64,000 nt of DNA from Spirochaeta isovalerica (GCF_014207565.1 NZ_JACHGJ010000002.1:558001-622000), one strand, 5' to 3'. Positions 25,535-33,723 are shown, counted from the first letter of the stretch. Program-made: numbers and translations. Notes: generated from the sequence alone by a model not told the origin.

Positions 25535-26980
25535 ATGAATAATTCCGTTTTCAACCCCTTTCTACCGGCCGGTGAATACATTCCCGATGGAGAACCGCGG
25601 GTTTTCGGTGACAGAGTTTACCTTTACGGATCGCATGACCGCTTCAACGGAGCAATTTTCTGCCTGAACGATTATGTCTCCTATTCTGCTCCTTTAGAGA
25701 ATCTCTCTGACTGGAGATATGAAGGAATTATATACAGAAAGACTCAGGATCCCGGTAATCGTCTGGGGCTTCGCCTCCTTTTCGCTCCCGATGTTGTTCA
25801 GGGCTCCGATAACCGTTATTACCTCTACTATACGCTGGATTTCAGCGGTATTATGGGAGTCGCTGTTTCCGATAGACCTTCCGGTCCCTTCTCTTTTCAC
25901 GGTCATATCAGGGATTCCGGCGGAGCAAGATGGGGGCGCCGCACAGGAGATCATCTTCCCTTCGATCCGGGGGTTCTGGTCGATCGGGGGCGAGTCTACC
26001 TCTATTCGGGTTTCGCTGTAAAGATCCCGGCTCCTCTGACGGGATTCCGATCGCTGAAAAGCGAAGGAGGAGTCGTTGTCGAACTTGAAACCGATATGAT
26101 CACAATTAAAAAAGAACCCCTCCTTCTCTTTCCCGCTAAAGGGCCGGGCTCATATTCGGACCACGAGTTTTTTGAAGCCTCTTCCATTCGGAAAATAAAT
26201 GATCTTTATTATTTCATCTATTCATCACGTCACAATCACGAGCTATGTTATGCTGTCAGTGAACGACCCGATTCGGGGTTCCAATTTGCCGGAACTCTGG
26301 TCAGCCTCGGCGATATCGGATTAAGTGGAATTACGCAAGAGGGAAAAGGGCGCAATTACCTCGGCAATACACACGGAAGTCTGCTCCAACATAACGGGAA
26401 GTTCTTCATTTTTTATCACAGGCAGACGAACCGGAATTCCTTTTCACGACAGGCCTGCGCTGAAGAATTGCCGCTGGGCGGGAACGGGCTGCCGGTGCAG
26501 GCGGAAGTTACCAGCTGCGGTCTGAACGGCAAGCCTCTTCCGGGAAGTGGGGAATACGGTGCGTATATAGCCTGTAATCTCGGTTCATTGAGAGGAGTCG
26601 GCCGTTATGACAGTTATTGCCCGCGATTTCTCTTCCGAAAGCACCCTTATATCACTCAGGAGGGAAAGGACGGCCGGCCCGGAGCTTATCAGTATATCGC
26701 CAATATGCAAAATGGAGCACTAGTCGGCTTTAAATATTTCGAGTTTGTACAGTCCGGAACAATAACCATAAAGGCAAGAGGAGCGGCTGAAGGGGAAATA
26801 ACAGTTTTCTGTTCTGAGCAGGGAGATAAAGTTGCTGAATTTCCCCTTCATCTCAGGAACCGTAGAAGATGGACTGAGATCCGGACCTCATTCAGTCCGC
26901 CGGTTGGAGTCCATCCCCTTTATTTCCGGTTTTCCGGAAAGGGGAAAATGGATTTCCTGTCTTTTACTTTTTTAAGGTAA
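25535..26980 (+). CDS. GH43 family glycosidase
   Basis: A 481-residue five-bladed propeller hydrolase (beta-xylosidase/arabinosidase type), cytoplasmic as no signal peptide is seen. The likely catalytic triad is Asp18 (GEYIPDGEP), Asp86 (FAPDVV) and Glu214 (HEFFEASSI). The propeller occupies about 1-320. A beta-rich C-terminal module (ANMQNGALVGFKYFEF to the end) resembles a CBM6-like fold. AAGGAG precedes the ATG. It would trim short arabino- or xylo-oligosaccharides after uptake, consistent with the GH3 and esterase genes upstream. Confidence 0.87.
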   Translation: MNNSVFNPFLPAGEYIPDGEPRVFGDRVYLYGSHDRFNGAIFCLNDYVSYSAPLENLSDWRYEGIIYRKTQDPGNRLGLRLLFAPDVVQGSDNRYYLYYTLDFSGIMGVAVSDRPSGPFSFHGHIRDSGGARWGRRTGDHLPFDPGVLVDRGRVYLYSGFAVKIPAPLTGFRSLKSEGGVVVELETDMITIKKEPLLLFPAKGPGSYSDHEFFEASSIRKINDLYYFIYSSRHNHELCYAVSERPDSGFQFAGTLVSLGDIGLSGITQEGKGRNYLGNTHGSLLQHNGKFFIFYHRQTNRNSFSRQACAEELPLGGNGLPVQAEVTSCGLNGKPLPGSGEYGAYIACNLGSLRGVGRYDSYCPRFLFRKHPYITQEGKDGRPGAYQYIANMQNGALVGFKYFEFVQSGTITIKARGAAEGEITVFCSEQGDKVAEFPLHLRNRRRWTEIRTSFSPPVGVHPLYFRFSGKGKMDFLSFTFLR

Positions 26981-26996
26981 AATATTTACCATGACT

Positions 26997-27350
26997 CTAT
27001 ACTTTTCGGTTGATGTAGGACGAATAATCCTTCAGTTTCGGCTTATAATCCGATTGAAACAGATCGGAAGAAATTATAAAATCGGCGGTAGCCCGGTTTG
27101 AAGCCCGTCCTATACATATATAATCATCACAAACCAATTTTCGAAAACCTTGCCGATTAAGCAGGGGATCGAGATGCTCTGATCCGGCGAGAAACCTTTG
27201 TCCGATGGATGGAAAATCTCTTAATGAATCAGCTCGATCAATAATTTTTTCCACTACTTTCCTGGTATTTGTCTGACTATCGGCAGCTATGTAGTCATGA
27301 ATTTATTTTAGCCAGTCTTTGGACTCATTAGTCCAGAATGTTTCTACCAA
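26997..27350 (-). pseudogene. ParE/RelE-type toxin, broken by an in-frame stop
   Basis: From a possible TTG at 27,350 the frame reads VETFWTNESKDWLK, then TAA, then IHDYIAADSQTNTRKVVEKI and DRADSLRDFPSIGQRF. This is the classic start and middle of a ParE-type toxin, with the stop replacing one codon (codon 16) where the family often has Glu. The frame is otherwise open, but the C-terminal part after CDDYICI is no longer family-like. The upstream antitoxin reading frame is also damaged, so the pair is dead. Confidence 0.75.
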
Positions 27351-27524
27351 TTCTGTATTTCTTTTTTCAGCTGTGATGTTGATGATACTTTTCCATCAAG
27401 AGAATTTTGTAATCCCTTATTGACCATGTCAGAGAAACTCAACTCCTGCAATATTTCAATATAGCTGGAATTTTCAGGCTGTTCTGTAATTATTTTTTAT
27501 CATTTGCTCTTTAACGGCATTCAT
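27344..27524 (-). pseudogene. Antitoxin partner of the ParE remnant, frameshifted
   Basis: The ATG at 27,524 follows AAGAGG and begins MNAVKEQMI. After an A run the frame is lost; shifting by one base restores an open frame through ILQELSFSDMVNKGLQN to LKKEIQNW and a stop at 27,344. The short length and the overlap with the toxin start fit an antitoxin of the ParD/Phd class, but the fold cannot be assigned with confidence. Confidence 0.6.
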
Positions 27525-27539
27525 ATCAATCCTCTTAAA

Positions 27540-27723
27540 TTAAGAGTATATCACTATTCGGAAAATGTTAATTATTCAGGTGTTGCGAGATTTTCATTTT
27601 CTACATGGAAGAGTCGTAATGACAAAATAATTAGAACCGGCTTTTCTCTTGAGGAAATGGAAATTATGGAAAAACATTAAGACTCGACGATATGGAAGCA
27701 ATATATATGAAAAAAGGAGCTGT
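27540..27723. other. Short gene-free stretch
   Basis: An open fragment (SRNDKIIRTGFSLEEMEIMEKH) can be read near 27,620-27,680 but has no start and no recognisable family. It may be a remnant of another small gene. Confidence 0.3.
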
Positions 27724-27752
27724 CTTCTAACTACTTGTTAAGGAGTTAGAAG
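27724..27752 (+). promoter_or_regulatory. Hairpin covering the ribosome site of the 107-residue gene
   Basis: CTTCTAACT (27,724-27,732) pairs perfectly with AGTTAGAAG (27,744-27,752), which ends at the ATG. The AAGGAG ribosome site (27,740-27,745) lies partly in the loop and partly in the stem. This could limit translation of the downstream pair. Confidence 0.6.
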
Positions 27753-28076
27753 ATGAGTAAAACATACAGGAAAGCCTCAATCAGCGACAATAACAAAGGC
27801 GGAGCTAGATGGGCAAAGCGGCAAGCAAATAAAGCTGTTCGAAGGCTGGAAGGAGAAATTCCTAAAGGATATGGATTTATCAAAAAGATCTATAATTCCT
27901 GGGATATCCACGATTACAAATTTGTTAGTTACACTAAAAGAGATGTGATTGTTTCTTTGGAATTCCAGTTATCCTTTTCGGATACAGGAGTTGTCAATCT
28001 TAATCGTAGAGATCCCGATGTGTACAAAACAAAATTGTTCTCCAGAGACTCCATCCGTTTTATGGAGGAGCGATAA
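27753..28076 (+). CDS. Uncharacterised basic protein, partner of the nucleotidyltransferase
   Basis: A 107-residue protein I do not recognise. The first 40 residues are rich in Lys and Arg (SKTYRKAS, ARWAKRQANKAVRRLEG), which suggests nucleic-acid contact, followed by a mixed alpha/beta part (KFVSYTKRDVIVSLEFQLSF). No membrane segment or signal. The stop TAA is followed directly by the ATG of the RlaP-like gene, so the two are translated as a unit. Its translation start is within a hairpin. A toxin-antitoxin-like or RNA-repair-partner role is possible but unproven. Confidence 0.7.
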   Translation: MSKTYRKASISDNNKGGARWAKRQANKAVRRLEGEIPKGYGFIKKIYNSWDIHDYKFVSYTKRDVIVSLEFQLSFSDTGVVNLNRRDPDVYKTKLFSRDSIRFMEER

Positions 28077-28838
28077 ATGATACTAAACAGACTAAAAGAA
28101 ATTGAAATCGAGCATGATATAAAAATTATCCTTGCAGTCGAGTCCGGCTCACGGGCCTGGGGTTTTGAATCCGCCGATAGTGATTATGATGTCAGGTTTG
28201 TTTATATGCATAAAAAGGACTGGTATCTCCATGTGAAACCGAAAAGAGATGTTATCGAATACCCGATCGTTGATGATTTTGATTTCTCCGGTTGGGATAT
28301 TAAGAAGACATTAGTACTCATCTCGCGATCAAATAATACTTTTTCTGAATGGTTGAGATCTCCTATTGTTTATATTCGAGATAATCGATCCGTTGATATT
28401 CTCCGGGAGATTAATAATCTGTATTTCTCACCAGTTTCATCGATATATCATTATTTGAGTATGGCTGAAAGGAATTTTGATCCAATACAGAAAAAGGATC
28501 AAATCAGGTTGAAGAAGTATTTTTATGTTTTAAGGCCGATTCTGGCCTGTTTCTGGATAATGAAATATAAAGAGTTTCCTCCAATAGAGTTTGAGAAGCT
28601 TCTAACTCTGTTGGATATAGAAAACCCTGTATATCAAAAAATCAAAGATCTGTTGGAAATTAAGAAGAGTTTGCTGGAATCTAGCGAGATTTCCAGCATT
28701 GGATTACTCGATTCCTATATCTCTGAAAGCCTTTATGCAATCAGAAAATCTGTAGAACATATGAAAAAGCCGAAAACTTCAGATAATGAAACTCTCGATA
28801 AGGCATTTATTGATCTTGTTAATCTCTTTGATAATTGA
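28077..28838 (+). CDS. RlaP-like predicted nucleotidyltransferase (DNA polymerase beta superfamily)
   Basis: A 253-residue protein of the COG3541/RlaP family, associated in other bacteria with RNA-ligase/repair loci. The polymerase-beta-type active site is intact: ESGSRAWGF carries the GS motif and SDYDVRF the metal-binding Asp pair. RDVIEYPIVDDFDFSGWDIKK and NTFSEWLRSPIVY are typical for the family. Length is within the family's usual range. No RNA ligase or other repair gene is nearby, only the basic 107-residue partner, so nucleotide transfer to RNA or a protein target is an inference. Confidence 0.85.
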   Translation: MILNRLKEIEIEHDIKIILAVESGSRAWGFESADSDYDVRFVYMHKKDWYLHVKPKRDVIEYPIVDDFDFSGWDIKKTLVLISRSNNTFSEWLRSPIVYIRDNRSVDILREINNLYFSPVSSIYHYLSMAERNFDPIQKKDQIRLKKYFYVLRPILACFWIMKYKEFPPIEFEKLLTLLDIENPVYQKIKDLLEIKKSLLESSEISSIGLLDSYISESLYAIRKSVEHMKKPKTSDNETLDKAFIDLVNLFDN

Positions 28839-28844
28839 TGTAAA

Positions 28845-28869
28845 TGCTATATACTTAAAGTGTATAGCA
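28845..28869 (+). promoter_or_regulatory. Palindromic operator of vapBC
   Basis: TGCTATATAC and GTGTATAGCA are inverted arms (9 of 10 pairs) around TTAAA, ending 13 bases before the vapB start. Type II antitoxins normally bind such sites to repress their own operon. Confidence 0.7.
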
Positions 28870-28881
28870 AGGGGAGGAATT

Positions 28882-29118
28882 ATGAATATTGGATCAGTTT
28901 TTGAAAATAACAGAACTCAGGCTGTTCGCCTTCCAGTTGAAACCAGATTCCCTAAAAATATAAAGAAAGTTACGGTTCGAGTCGTCGGAGAGTCCCGGAT
29001 AATTGCTCCGCTAAATAAAAGCTGGGATGATTTCTTTCTTTCCGGTGAAGTGGGAGTCACCGATGATTTCATATCAGAACGTGCTTCTCAGCATCAGGCG
29101 GAAAGGGAATCATTTTAA
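28882..29118 (+). CDS. vapB: VapB-type antitoxin
   Basis: A 78-residue AbrB/SpoVT-fold antitoxin: MNIGSVFENNRTQAVRLPVE is the standard VapB DNA-binding start, and DDFISERASQHQ begins the toxin-wrapping tail. GGGGAGG precedes the ATG; longer in-frame starts upstream overlap the nucleotidyltransferase and the operator and are rejected. The stop TAA abuts the vapC ATG. Confidence 0.9.
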   Translation: MNIGSVFENNRTQAVRLPVETRFPKNIKKVTVRVVGESRIIAPLNKSWDDFFLSGEVGVTDDFISERASQHQAERESF

Positions 29119-29529
29119 ATGCTGAAATACATGCTTGATACAAATATAGTTATTTATGTGATTAAACGGCGACCTATTGAATTGCTCGATGTTTTCAATA
29201 AACATGTGGACCAGATGTGTATCAGCACAATTACTCTGGCTGAACTCATGCATGGTGTTGAAAAAAGTTCAAAGCCTGAACAGAATCTTAGAAATGTTGA
29301 AGACTTTGTAACCCATCTCGATGTACTGCATTATGATGATGAAGTGGCGATGCATTATGGTGATATAAGAGCCGATCTGGAAAAAAAAGGAACTGTGATT
29401 GGTGTTAATGATCTCCATATTGCCGGACATGCCCGGAGCAAAGGACTCATCCTGGTATCGAACAATACGAGAGAATTTGAACGGGTGGAAGGGCTGAGGT
29501 TGATTGATTGGACTGTTTCTGAGAAGTGA
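29119..29529 (+). CDS. vapC: VapC toxin, PIN-domain ribonuclease
   Basis: A 136-residue PIN-domain endoribonuclease. The metal-binding acids are present: MLDTNIVIY (Asp7), LAELMHG (Glu), GVNDLHIAG (Asp) and SNNTREFERVEGL. This suggests an active magnesium-dependent RNase, typically against tRNA or rRNA, held inactive by VapB. It ends normally in DWTVSEK. A near-identical second copy lies at 36,881. Confidence 0.93.
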   Translation: MLKYMLDTNIVIYVIKRRPIELLDVFNKHVDQMCISTITLAELMHGVEKSSKPEQNLRNVEDFVTHLDVLHYDDEVAMHYGDIRADLEKKGTVIGVNDLHIAGHARSKGLILVSNNTREFERVEGLRLIDWTVSEK

Positions 29530-29563
29530 CACCGTTATTGACTCCAGTATTTTATAAATCCAG

Positions 29564-29592
29564 ATTAGCGGCATGGATGCCGCGGCAGCAAT
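29564..29592. repeat. Second copy of the 29-bp dispersed repeat
   Basis: Identical over 29 bases to 2396-2424, with the self-complementary GCGGCAT-GG-ATGCCGC core. It lies 35 bases after the vapC stop. Flanking sequence is not shared beyond a few bases. Confidence 0.85.
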
Positions 29593-29718
29593 TGCGATAC
29601 AGTGACAGCCCCATAGACTATTGTCCTGCTTCATCTCATGAATCAGATTTTTTCTCTTTTTGAGAAAGATGTTGAATAATGAATTTAGCAAGGAACAGAT
29701 GAAGATGAAACAAGGATT

Positions 29719-30033
29719 TCAGATGATTTCTTCCCAGTCTCTCCTGCTGTAAAGGACACGGATTATCGACACTATTTTTTTATTATCATCGACTATGTAA
29801 AAGGCCAGGTAGTTATCGATTGCCATTTTTCTGATACCATTTCTGGATAACATCTCATCTTTTAACAGATTAAATCTCTTTGGCATCTCCTCCAGACTTA
29901 AAATACTTTTTCTAAATTTTACTGCCAATTTTTTTGCCGACAAGGGATTCTTAAGTTCCAGATTGATATAGGATACAATTCCCTTAATATCGGATTGAGC
30001 GGTATCGGAAACTTCAACAGAATACTTGTGCAT
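29719..30033 (-). CDS. ParE/RelE-family toxin
   Basis: A 104-residue toxin of the ParE/RelE fold. HKYSVEVSDTAQSDIKGIVSYI is the usual opening, KLAVKFRKSILSLEEMPKRF the helix pair, and RKMAIDNYLAFYIVDD followed by IIRVLYSRRDWEEII is the typical C-terminal core. Its ATG overlaps the antitoxin stop by one base (TAATG), coupling translation. The target (ribosome-bound mRNA or gyrase) cannot be told from sequence. Confidence 0.92.
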   Translation of the reverse strand: MHKYSVEVSDTAQSDIKGIVSYINLELKNPLSAKKLAVKFRKSILSLEEMPKRFNLLKDEMLSRNGIRKMAIDNYLAFYIVDDNKKIVSIIRVLYSRRDWEEII

Positions 30034-30290
30034 TAAATTGAATTTTCCAAATCATCAAAAAAATCAGCTGCCCCTTTGACTCTGTTGCTTTTTATATCCT
30101 CTAGTCCCTTATCCAGCATTTTGTATAGCTCAAATTTTCCTGCCAGGATTTCAAAGGTTTCTATACTCATTACAGCAAGATCTCCTTTGCCGTTTTTCGT
30201 AATATAGACAGGTTCATTATTTTCATGACAAAATTCAGAGATTTCATTGTATTTGTTTCTTAAATCGGAGCTGGGTCTGATGCTTGGCAT
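30033..30290 (-). CDS. Phd/YefM-type antitoxin
   Basis: An 85-residue antitoxin. MPSIRPSSDLRNKYNEISEF and EPVYITKNGKGDLAVMSIETFE are the hallmark Phd/YefM DNA-binding region, followed by an acidic C-terminus that would wrap the toxin. GGAGG lies 6 bases before the ATG. A palindrome upstream (30,316-30,339) is the likely operator for autoregulation. Confidence 0.93.
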   Translation of the reverse strand: MPSIRPSSDLRNKYNEISEFCHENNEPVYITKNGKGDLAVMSIETFEILAGKFELYKMLDKGLEDIKSNRVKGAADFFDDLENSI

Positions 30291-30315
30291 AATATACCTC
30301 CTTCCCTATATACAT

Positions 30316-30339
30316 ATTATATCGATATTTTGATATAAT
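30316..30339 (-). promoter_or_regulatory. Palindromic operator and -10 of the Phd/ParE operon
   Basis: ATTATATC (30,316-30,323) and GATATAAT (30,332-30,339) are perfect inverted arms around 8 bases. Read on the minus strand the proximal arm contains a TATAAT -10 box, so repressor binding would cover the promoter. Confidence 0.7.
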
Positions 30340-30769
30340 GTCGATTATTCCCAGGTGTAATATTAAAACACAATGTATAATAAGGGCATTCCATAAAACG
30401 ACACTGAAATACGGTAAATGTTCAGGAACCTTGCTGATGAGCATTGATCGGATAAACCTCTTCTCCTGAGTAGAGAAGGGCAGTTTTTACATTCTTCTCT
30501 TTGAAGTACCGTATATACCTCTGATTCTCCTGCCAAATGAGAGCAATTTTGGGAATAATTGATTTCCTATTGATAATGTAAAAGAGGGCGAACTTAAGAA
30601 GATGACAGAATGATTTCAGTAACAGCATATTAATAGAATCAACAAGTTTTATAGGCGTAAAATGAACCAATAATTCTTTGGCGCTAATTTATTGTTAGTA
30701 CGGGCAAAAGATATATGACTTGGGAGCATCTTTTTTCGTCTAAATGCTGTCTTTAAAGGGAAACATCTT
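30340..30769. other. Gene-poor stretch with fragments
   Basis: About 430 bases hold no recognisable gene. A minus-strand open frame (30,422-30,670, ending EVYPINAHQQGS) has no ribosome site and no family. An 18-base motif at 30,678-30,695 recurs at 43,114-43,131. A short hairpin, CTTCTC/GAGAAG (30,464-30,482), is followed by GGCAGTTTTT. Confidence 0.4.
30678..30695 (+). repeat. 18-bp motif, copy 1
   Basis: TTGGCGCTAATTTATTGT, identical to 43,114-43,131. Both lie in gene-free sequence. It may be the end of a lost insertion element. Confidence 0.55.
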
Positions 30770-31147
30770 TTAATTCCTGTTACTTTCTTTCCACTTCAAC
30801 GTAATGATAAAAAGAATCACCAGTGTAATCAGCTCCACAGCCGCGCCGGCAATGTAATGAGGAGAAGAATCTCCCAGCCCGATGATGTAAAGGCCTGTAA
30901 AAACTATAGTGATATAGTGCATTATTTTGCTGGGGCGGAAGGGCAGAACCCGCGAGAGAAAGATCATGACCGTCGGCACATTGGTCATGAATACAGCGAT
31001 GGCCATGAATACTCCGGCGTCTCCGGGGATATCCATATTCCCACCACCGGAAAGAATTACAATGATCGAATAAATATCAATAAAAATCATATTGATCATT
31101 AGGACGATCCATAAAGTCGATTGAATCACAGGTACGTTTTGTTTCAT
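30770..31147 (-). CDS. DUF6326-type small membrane protein
   Basis: A 125-residue protein with four membrane helices. STLWIVLMINMIFIDIYS, TNVPTVMIFLSRVLPFR and VELITLVILFIITLKWKE match the pattern of the uncharacterised DUF6326 family. The ATG at 31,147 is preceded by GGAGGATTTTT; an earlier start at 31,174 lacks a site. It is directly downstream of a Crp/Fnr-type regulator and is its likely target. Confidence 0.78.
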   Translation of the reverse strand: MKQNVPVIQSTLWIVLMINMIFIDIYSIIVILSGGGNMDIPGDAGVFMAIAVFMTNVPTVMIFLSRVLPFRPSKIMHYITIVFTGLYIIGLGDSSPHYIAGAAVELITLVILFIITLKWKESNRN

Positions 31148-31222
31148 AAAAATCCTCCGATAAATTATGATCACAGTCTAGCCAGAGATGTTTATTGATG
31201 TCATTGATCGAGGTTAAGATCG

Positions 31223-31810
31223 TTACCGGTTTTGAGATTGGAGTCTGCGCCGTATGCGGCTCAGCGATTCCGGTTTGATCCCCAAATAACTGGCAATGTG
31301 ATATTGAGGGACTCTCTGCAGTAGATCGGGGCGCTGTTCCCGGAGGGCGATATAGCGATCTTCTGCCGAAGAAGTGCGATAAAAAGTAAACTTCTTCTGC
31401 AGAGAATGACTCATTGTCTCCGCCATGGCCAGGCAGACATTTTTAATCTCTGGATGTCTTTTAAAGGCTTCTTCTTCCATAGAAGGGGTGCTGGCAATCA
31501 GGATAAGCTCTTCCATGGCTATGAGACTATGGCTGGCAGGTCGTTTTTCTCCCAGCTCCAGAGGCATAATCGGCTCCTCTTCACAGTAAAAATCCAGAGT
31601 TTTGTCTTCCCCGCTCACTAGAGAGAAACTCCGGACACATCCTTTGAGGATAAAGAAGGTTTCTTCTGAAAGATCCCCCTGGCGAAGGAGAAATTCGTCT
31701 TTGCCATAGCGGCGGACCATTGCCGTTTCCACCAATAGAGAGGCCAATCTTTCATCGATTTCCATATATCGGGAAAGGAATATTTGAAGCTGTTCTACGG
31801 TTTCGTTCAT
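31223..31810 (-). CDS. Crp/Fnr-family transcriptional regulator
   Basis: A 195-residue regulator with a cyclic-nucleotide-binding-like jelly roll (about 15-125; YGKDEFLLRQGDLSEETFFILKG) and a C-terminal helix-turn-helix (YHIASYLGIKPESLSRIRRRL). No FNR cysteine cluster is seen, and the phosphate-binding cassette of true CRP is not intact, so the ligand is unknown. GGAG precedes the ATG. It is a close paralogue of the regulator at 35,758. It likely controls the membrane protein gene that follows. Confidence 0.88.
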   Translation of the reverse strand: MNETVEQLQIFLSRYMEIDERLASLLVETAMVRRYGKDEFLLRQGDLSEETFFILKGCVRSFSLVSGEDKTLDFYCEEEPIMPLELGEKRPASHSLIAMEELILIASTPSMEEEAFKRHPEIKNVCLAMAETMSHSLQKKFTFYRTSSAEDRYIALREQRPDLLQRVPQYHIASYLGIKPESLSRIRRRLQSQNR

Positions 31811-32087
31811 TACAGCTCCTGGAGGTTCATATATTTTTCGTAAGTACCATCATTTCTATTTGAAATCATAACACGTTTTTCCAGAATGATTTATATATAA
31901 CAAAATATATCAAATATTAGACTATTGTTTTATTTTTTGCAATTTATTGGAATTGTAATAGTAAAGAATTGTATTATCTTGAAATGGTTGGGAGAAATGC
32001 TTTTTTCACTTTTTTCATTTGGAAGTTGCTGGATTTGACTATACGGATTCAGGTTGAGTTTTTTCATAAATATACTATTCTTTTAAT

Positions 32088-32867
32088 ATGGGTAGATTCA
32101 ATTTTATAATCTTCTTTATATTATTCATCGGGAGCACGATACTACAACCTGTGAATCTAACCGGACAGACTCTGGATACACTTGATTTCTCCATTGGCGA
32201 ATACCCTCCCGGAGTATCAGAGTACTTGCCGGGATACGGTTTCTTTACGGAGATCGTAACAGAAGCCTTTAAAGCAGAAGGCATTGAGGTCAATTATAGT
32301 TTCTGTCCCTGGGCAAGAGTCTGGCTCAATATTACTGAAGGTAATTCTGACGGAAGTCTGGGTTACTTGTGGAATCCGGAAAGAGAGGAAGAAGTCCTTT
32401 ACAGCAAACCTATCTGGGATATGAGTTTCAGCGCGGCCTTTTGCCTGAAAGAAAAGACCTTCCATATAAGCAAACCGGATGATTTAATGGATTACAAAGT
32501 AATCATCCAGAGAGGGTACTCATACGGAGCCAATGTGGATCAATACCTGGCTTCTGATAAAATTGATTACTGTGTGGTAGAAACTGAGGAACAGGCTTTT
32601 AAAATGCTAATTCTCAATCGTGCGGAATTTTTCCTGACAAACAATCTAAATGGATTGTACACCATTCAAACTTTTTTTCCGGAAGAAAATACGTTCACCT
32701 ATTATAGCTATGATCCTACACTTAACGGTGCCAGTTTTCACATGGTTGTTTCTAAAAAGCACCCGCGCAGCCGATGGATAATTGAGCGATTCAACTCAGG
32801 TCTGGAAAAAATCAAAAGCTCCGGACTTTTTGATGAAATCTCAGCAGACTATCTGCCTCATTCTTAA
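32088..32867 (+). CDS. Periplasmic substrate-binding protein (family 3, amino-acid-type)
   Basis: A 259-residue binding protein with an N-terminal signal (IIFFILFIGSTI). The bilobed fold shows GEYPPGVSEYLPGYGFFTEIVTEAFKAEGIEV, WNPEREEEVLYSKPI and the hinge region KVIIQRGYSYGANVD, as in ABC-type family 3 proteins. No permease or ATPase gene is adjacent, so it may be a stand-alone sensor or use a distant transporter. The island position and AT-rich upstream sequence suggest acquisition. Confidence 0.8.
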   Translation: MGRFNFIIFFILFIGSTILQPVNLTGQTLDTLDFSIGEYPPGVSEYLPGYGFFTEIVTEAFKAEGIEVNYSFCPWARVWLNITEGNSDGSLGYLWNPEREEEVLYSKPIWDMSFSAAFCLKEKTFHISKPDDLMDYKVIIQRGYSYGANVDQYLASDKIDYCVVETEEQAFKMLILNRAEFFLTNNLNGLYTIQTFFPEENTFTYYSYDPTLNGASFHMVVSKKHPRSRWIIERFNSGLEKIKSSGLFDEISADYLPHS

Positions 32868-32885
32868 AGTCGGGATAAGAATAAA

Positions 32886-33029
32886 TCAATACTCCAGGAC
32901 CTGGGGGTGTTTAAGGCCTTGATCTGATGATATATCGGATAGTCCATTATTTTCCAGAATCTTTCCTGCAAGCGCCATTCCGTCTGTGCTTTGGATTCTT
33001 TCTGTAGTAGAATCAATTGAGATTTTCAT
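32886..33029 (-). pseudogene. N-terminal fragment of a transposase (IS1380-like)
   Basis: A minus-strand frame opens at ATG 33,029 after AGGGGTG and reads MKISIDSTTERIQSTDGMAL, then AGKILENNGLSD, ending at 32,886 after 47 residues. The start pattern resembles IS1380-type transposases, but the rest is gone. The family call is tentative. Confidence 0.45.
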
Positions 33030-33090
33030 TCGCACCCCTCAGGTGATAAGGTGTTTATGGTTAAACTAGGGAAATCTTGTCTTCAGCCTT

Positions 33091-33681
33091 TTATCGTAAG
33101 GTTGTTTGTCTTCTTCTTATTCGACTTAAAGTTACATTTGTGATCCCAAGGTAAGAAGCTATGTGATAGTGGTTTATTCTATCGATTAAACCCGGGTATT
33201 CTCTGAGAAAATTATTATACCGAGTTTCCGCGTCATCGGACATTAACTCTCTCTCCCTTTTTTCCTTTTCTATAAAGAGGTTCATATAATACAGGGCCGT
33301 CACTTCTTTCCAGAACGGATTTGCGGAGAGGAGTTTCTCAAAGTTTTGAATGGACAGATAGAGTAGGGAACTCTCTTCCAGAGCTTCGATGGAGAACTTG
33401 GCTTCCTTATTCTCAAGGTGAGAACTATAGGCTGATAAAGGTCTCCCCGTTCCTCTGAAAACTATCGTTTTCTCATCTCCTTCATCTGTTGTGTAAAAAG
33501 CTCGGAACATCCCTGAAGCAATAAATGCCACTTTATCCGGCATATCACCCTCCCGGATAAGAAATTCACCTTTTTTCATCGTCATGAATTTTACCAGCTG
33601 ACTGAAACGTTCCCATTCTCTTTCCGGGATTTGTCTCTCTTTGAGTATTCGGTGCCACAGATCCAACCATTCTTGTTCCAC
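33091..33681 (-). CDS. Crp/Fnr-family transcriptional regulator
   Basis: A 196-residue regulator; jelly roll at about 20-130 (KKGEFLIREGDMPDKVAFIASGMF) and a C-terminal helix-turn-helix (YHIASYLGITNVTLSRIRRR). The start is GTG, with a TATAAT-like box only about 10 bases upstream, so the message may have a very short leader or start from the operon upstream. It follows the acyltransferase gene on the same strand. It is more distant from the other two Crp/Fnr proteins in this island. Confidence 0.87.
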   Translation of the reverse strand: MEQEWLDLWHRILKERQIPEREWERFSQLVKFMTMKKGEFLIREGDMPDKVAFIASGMFRAFYTTDEGDEKTIVFRGTGRPLSAYSSHLENKEAKFSIEALEESSLLYLSIQNFEKLLSANPFWKEVTALYYMNLFIEKEKRERELMSDDAETRYNNFLREYPGLIDRINHYHIASYLGITNVTLSRIRRRQTTLR

Positions 33682-33723
33682 AATCCCATTATATCTGTTC
33701 CTCTGGAATCCGTCATAAAAGAA

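Noticed and set aside
28786-28881. Upstream extension of vapB
   Set aside because: It overlaps the nucleotidyltransferase end and the operator; the ATG at 28,882 has a strong ribosome site and a standard VapB start.
30422-30670. Minus-strand 82-codon frame in the island
   Set aside because: No ribosome site, no recognised family and low-complexity hydrophobic content; kept only as a note.
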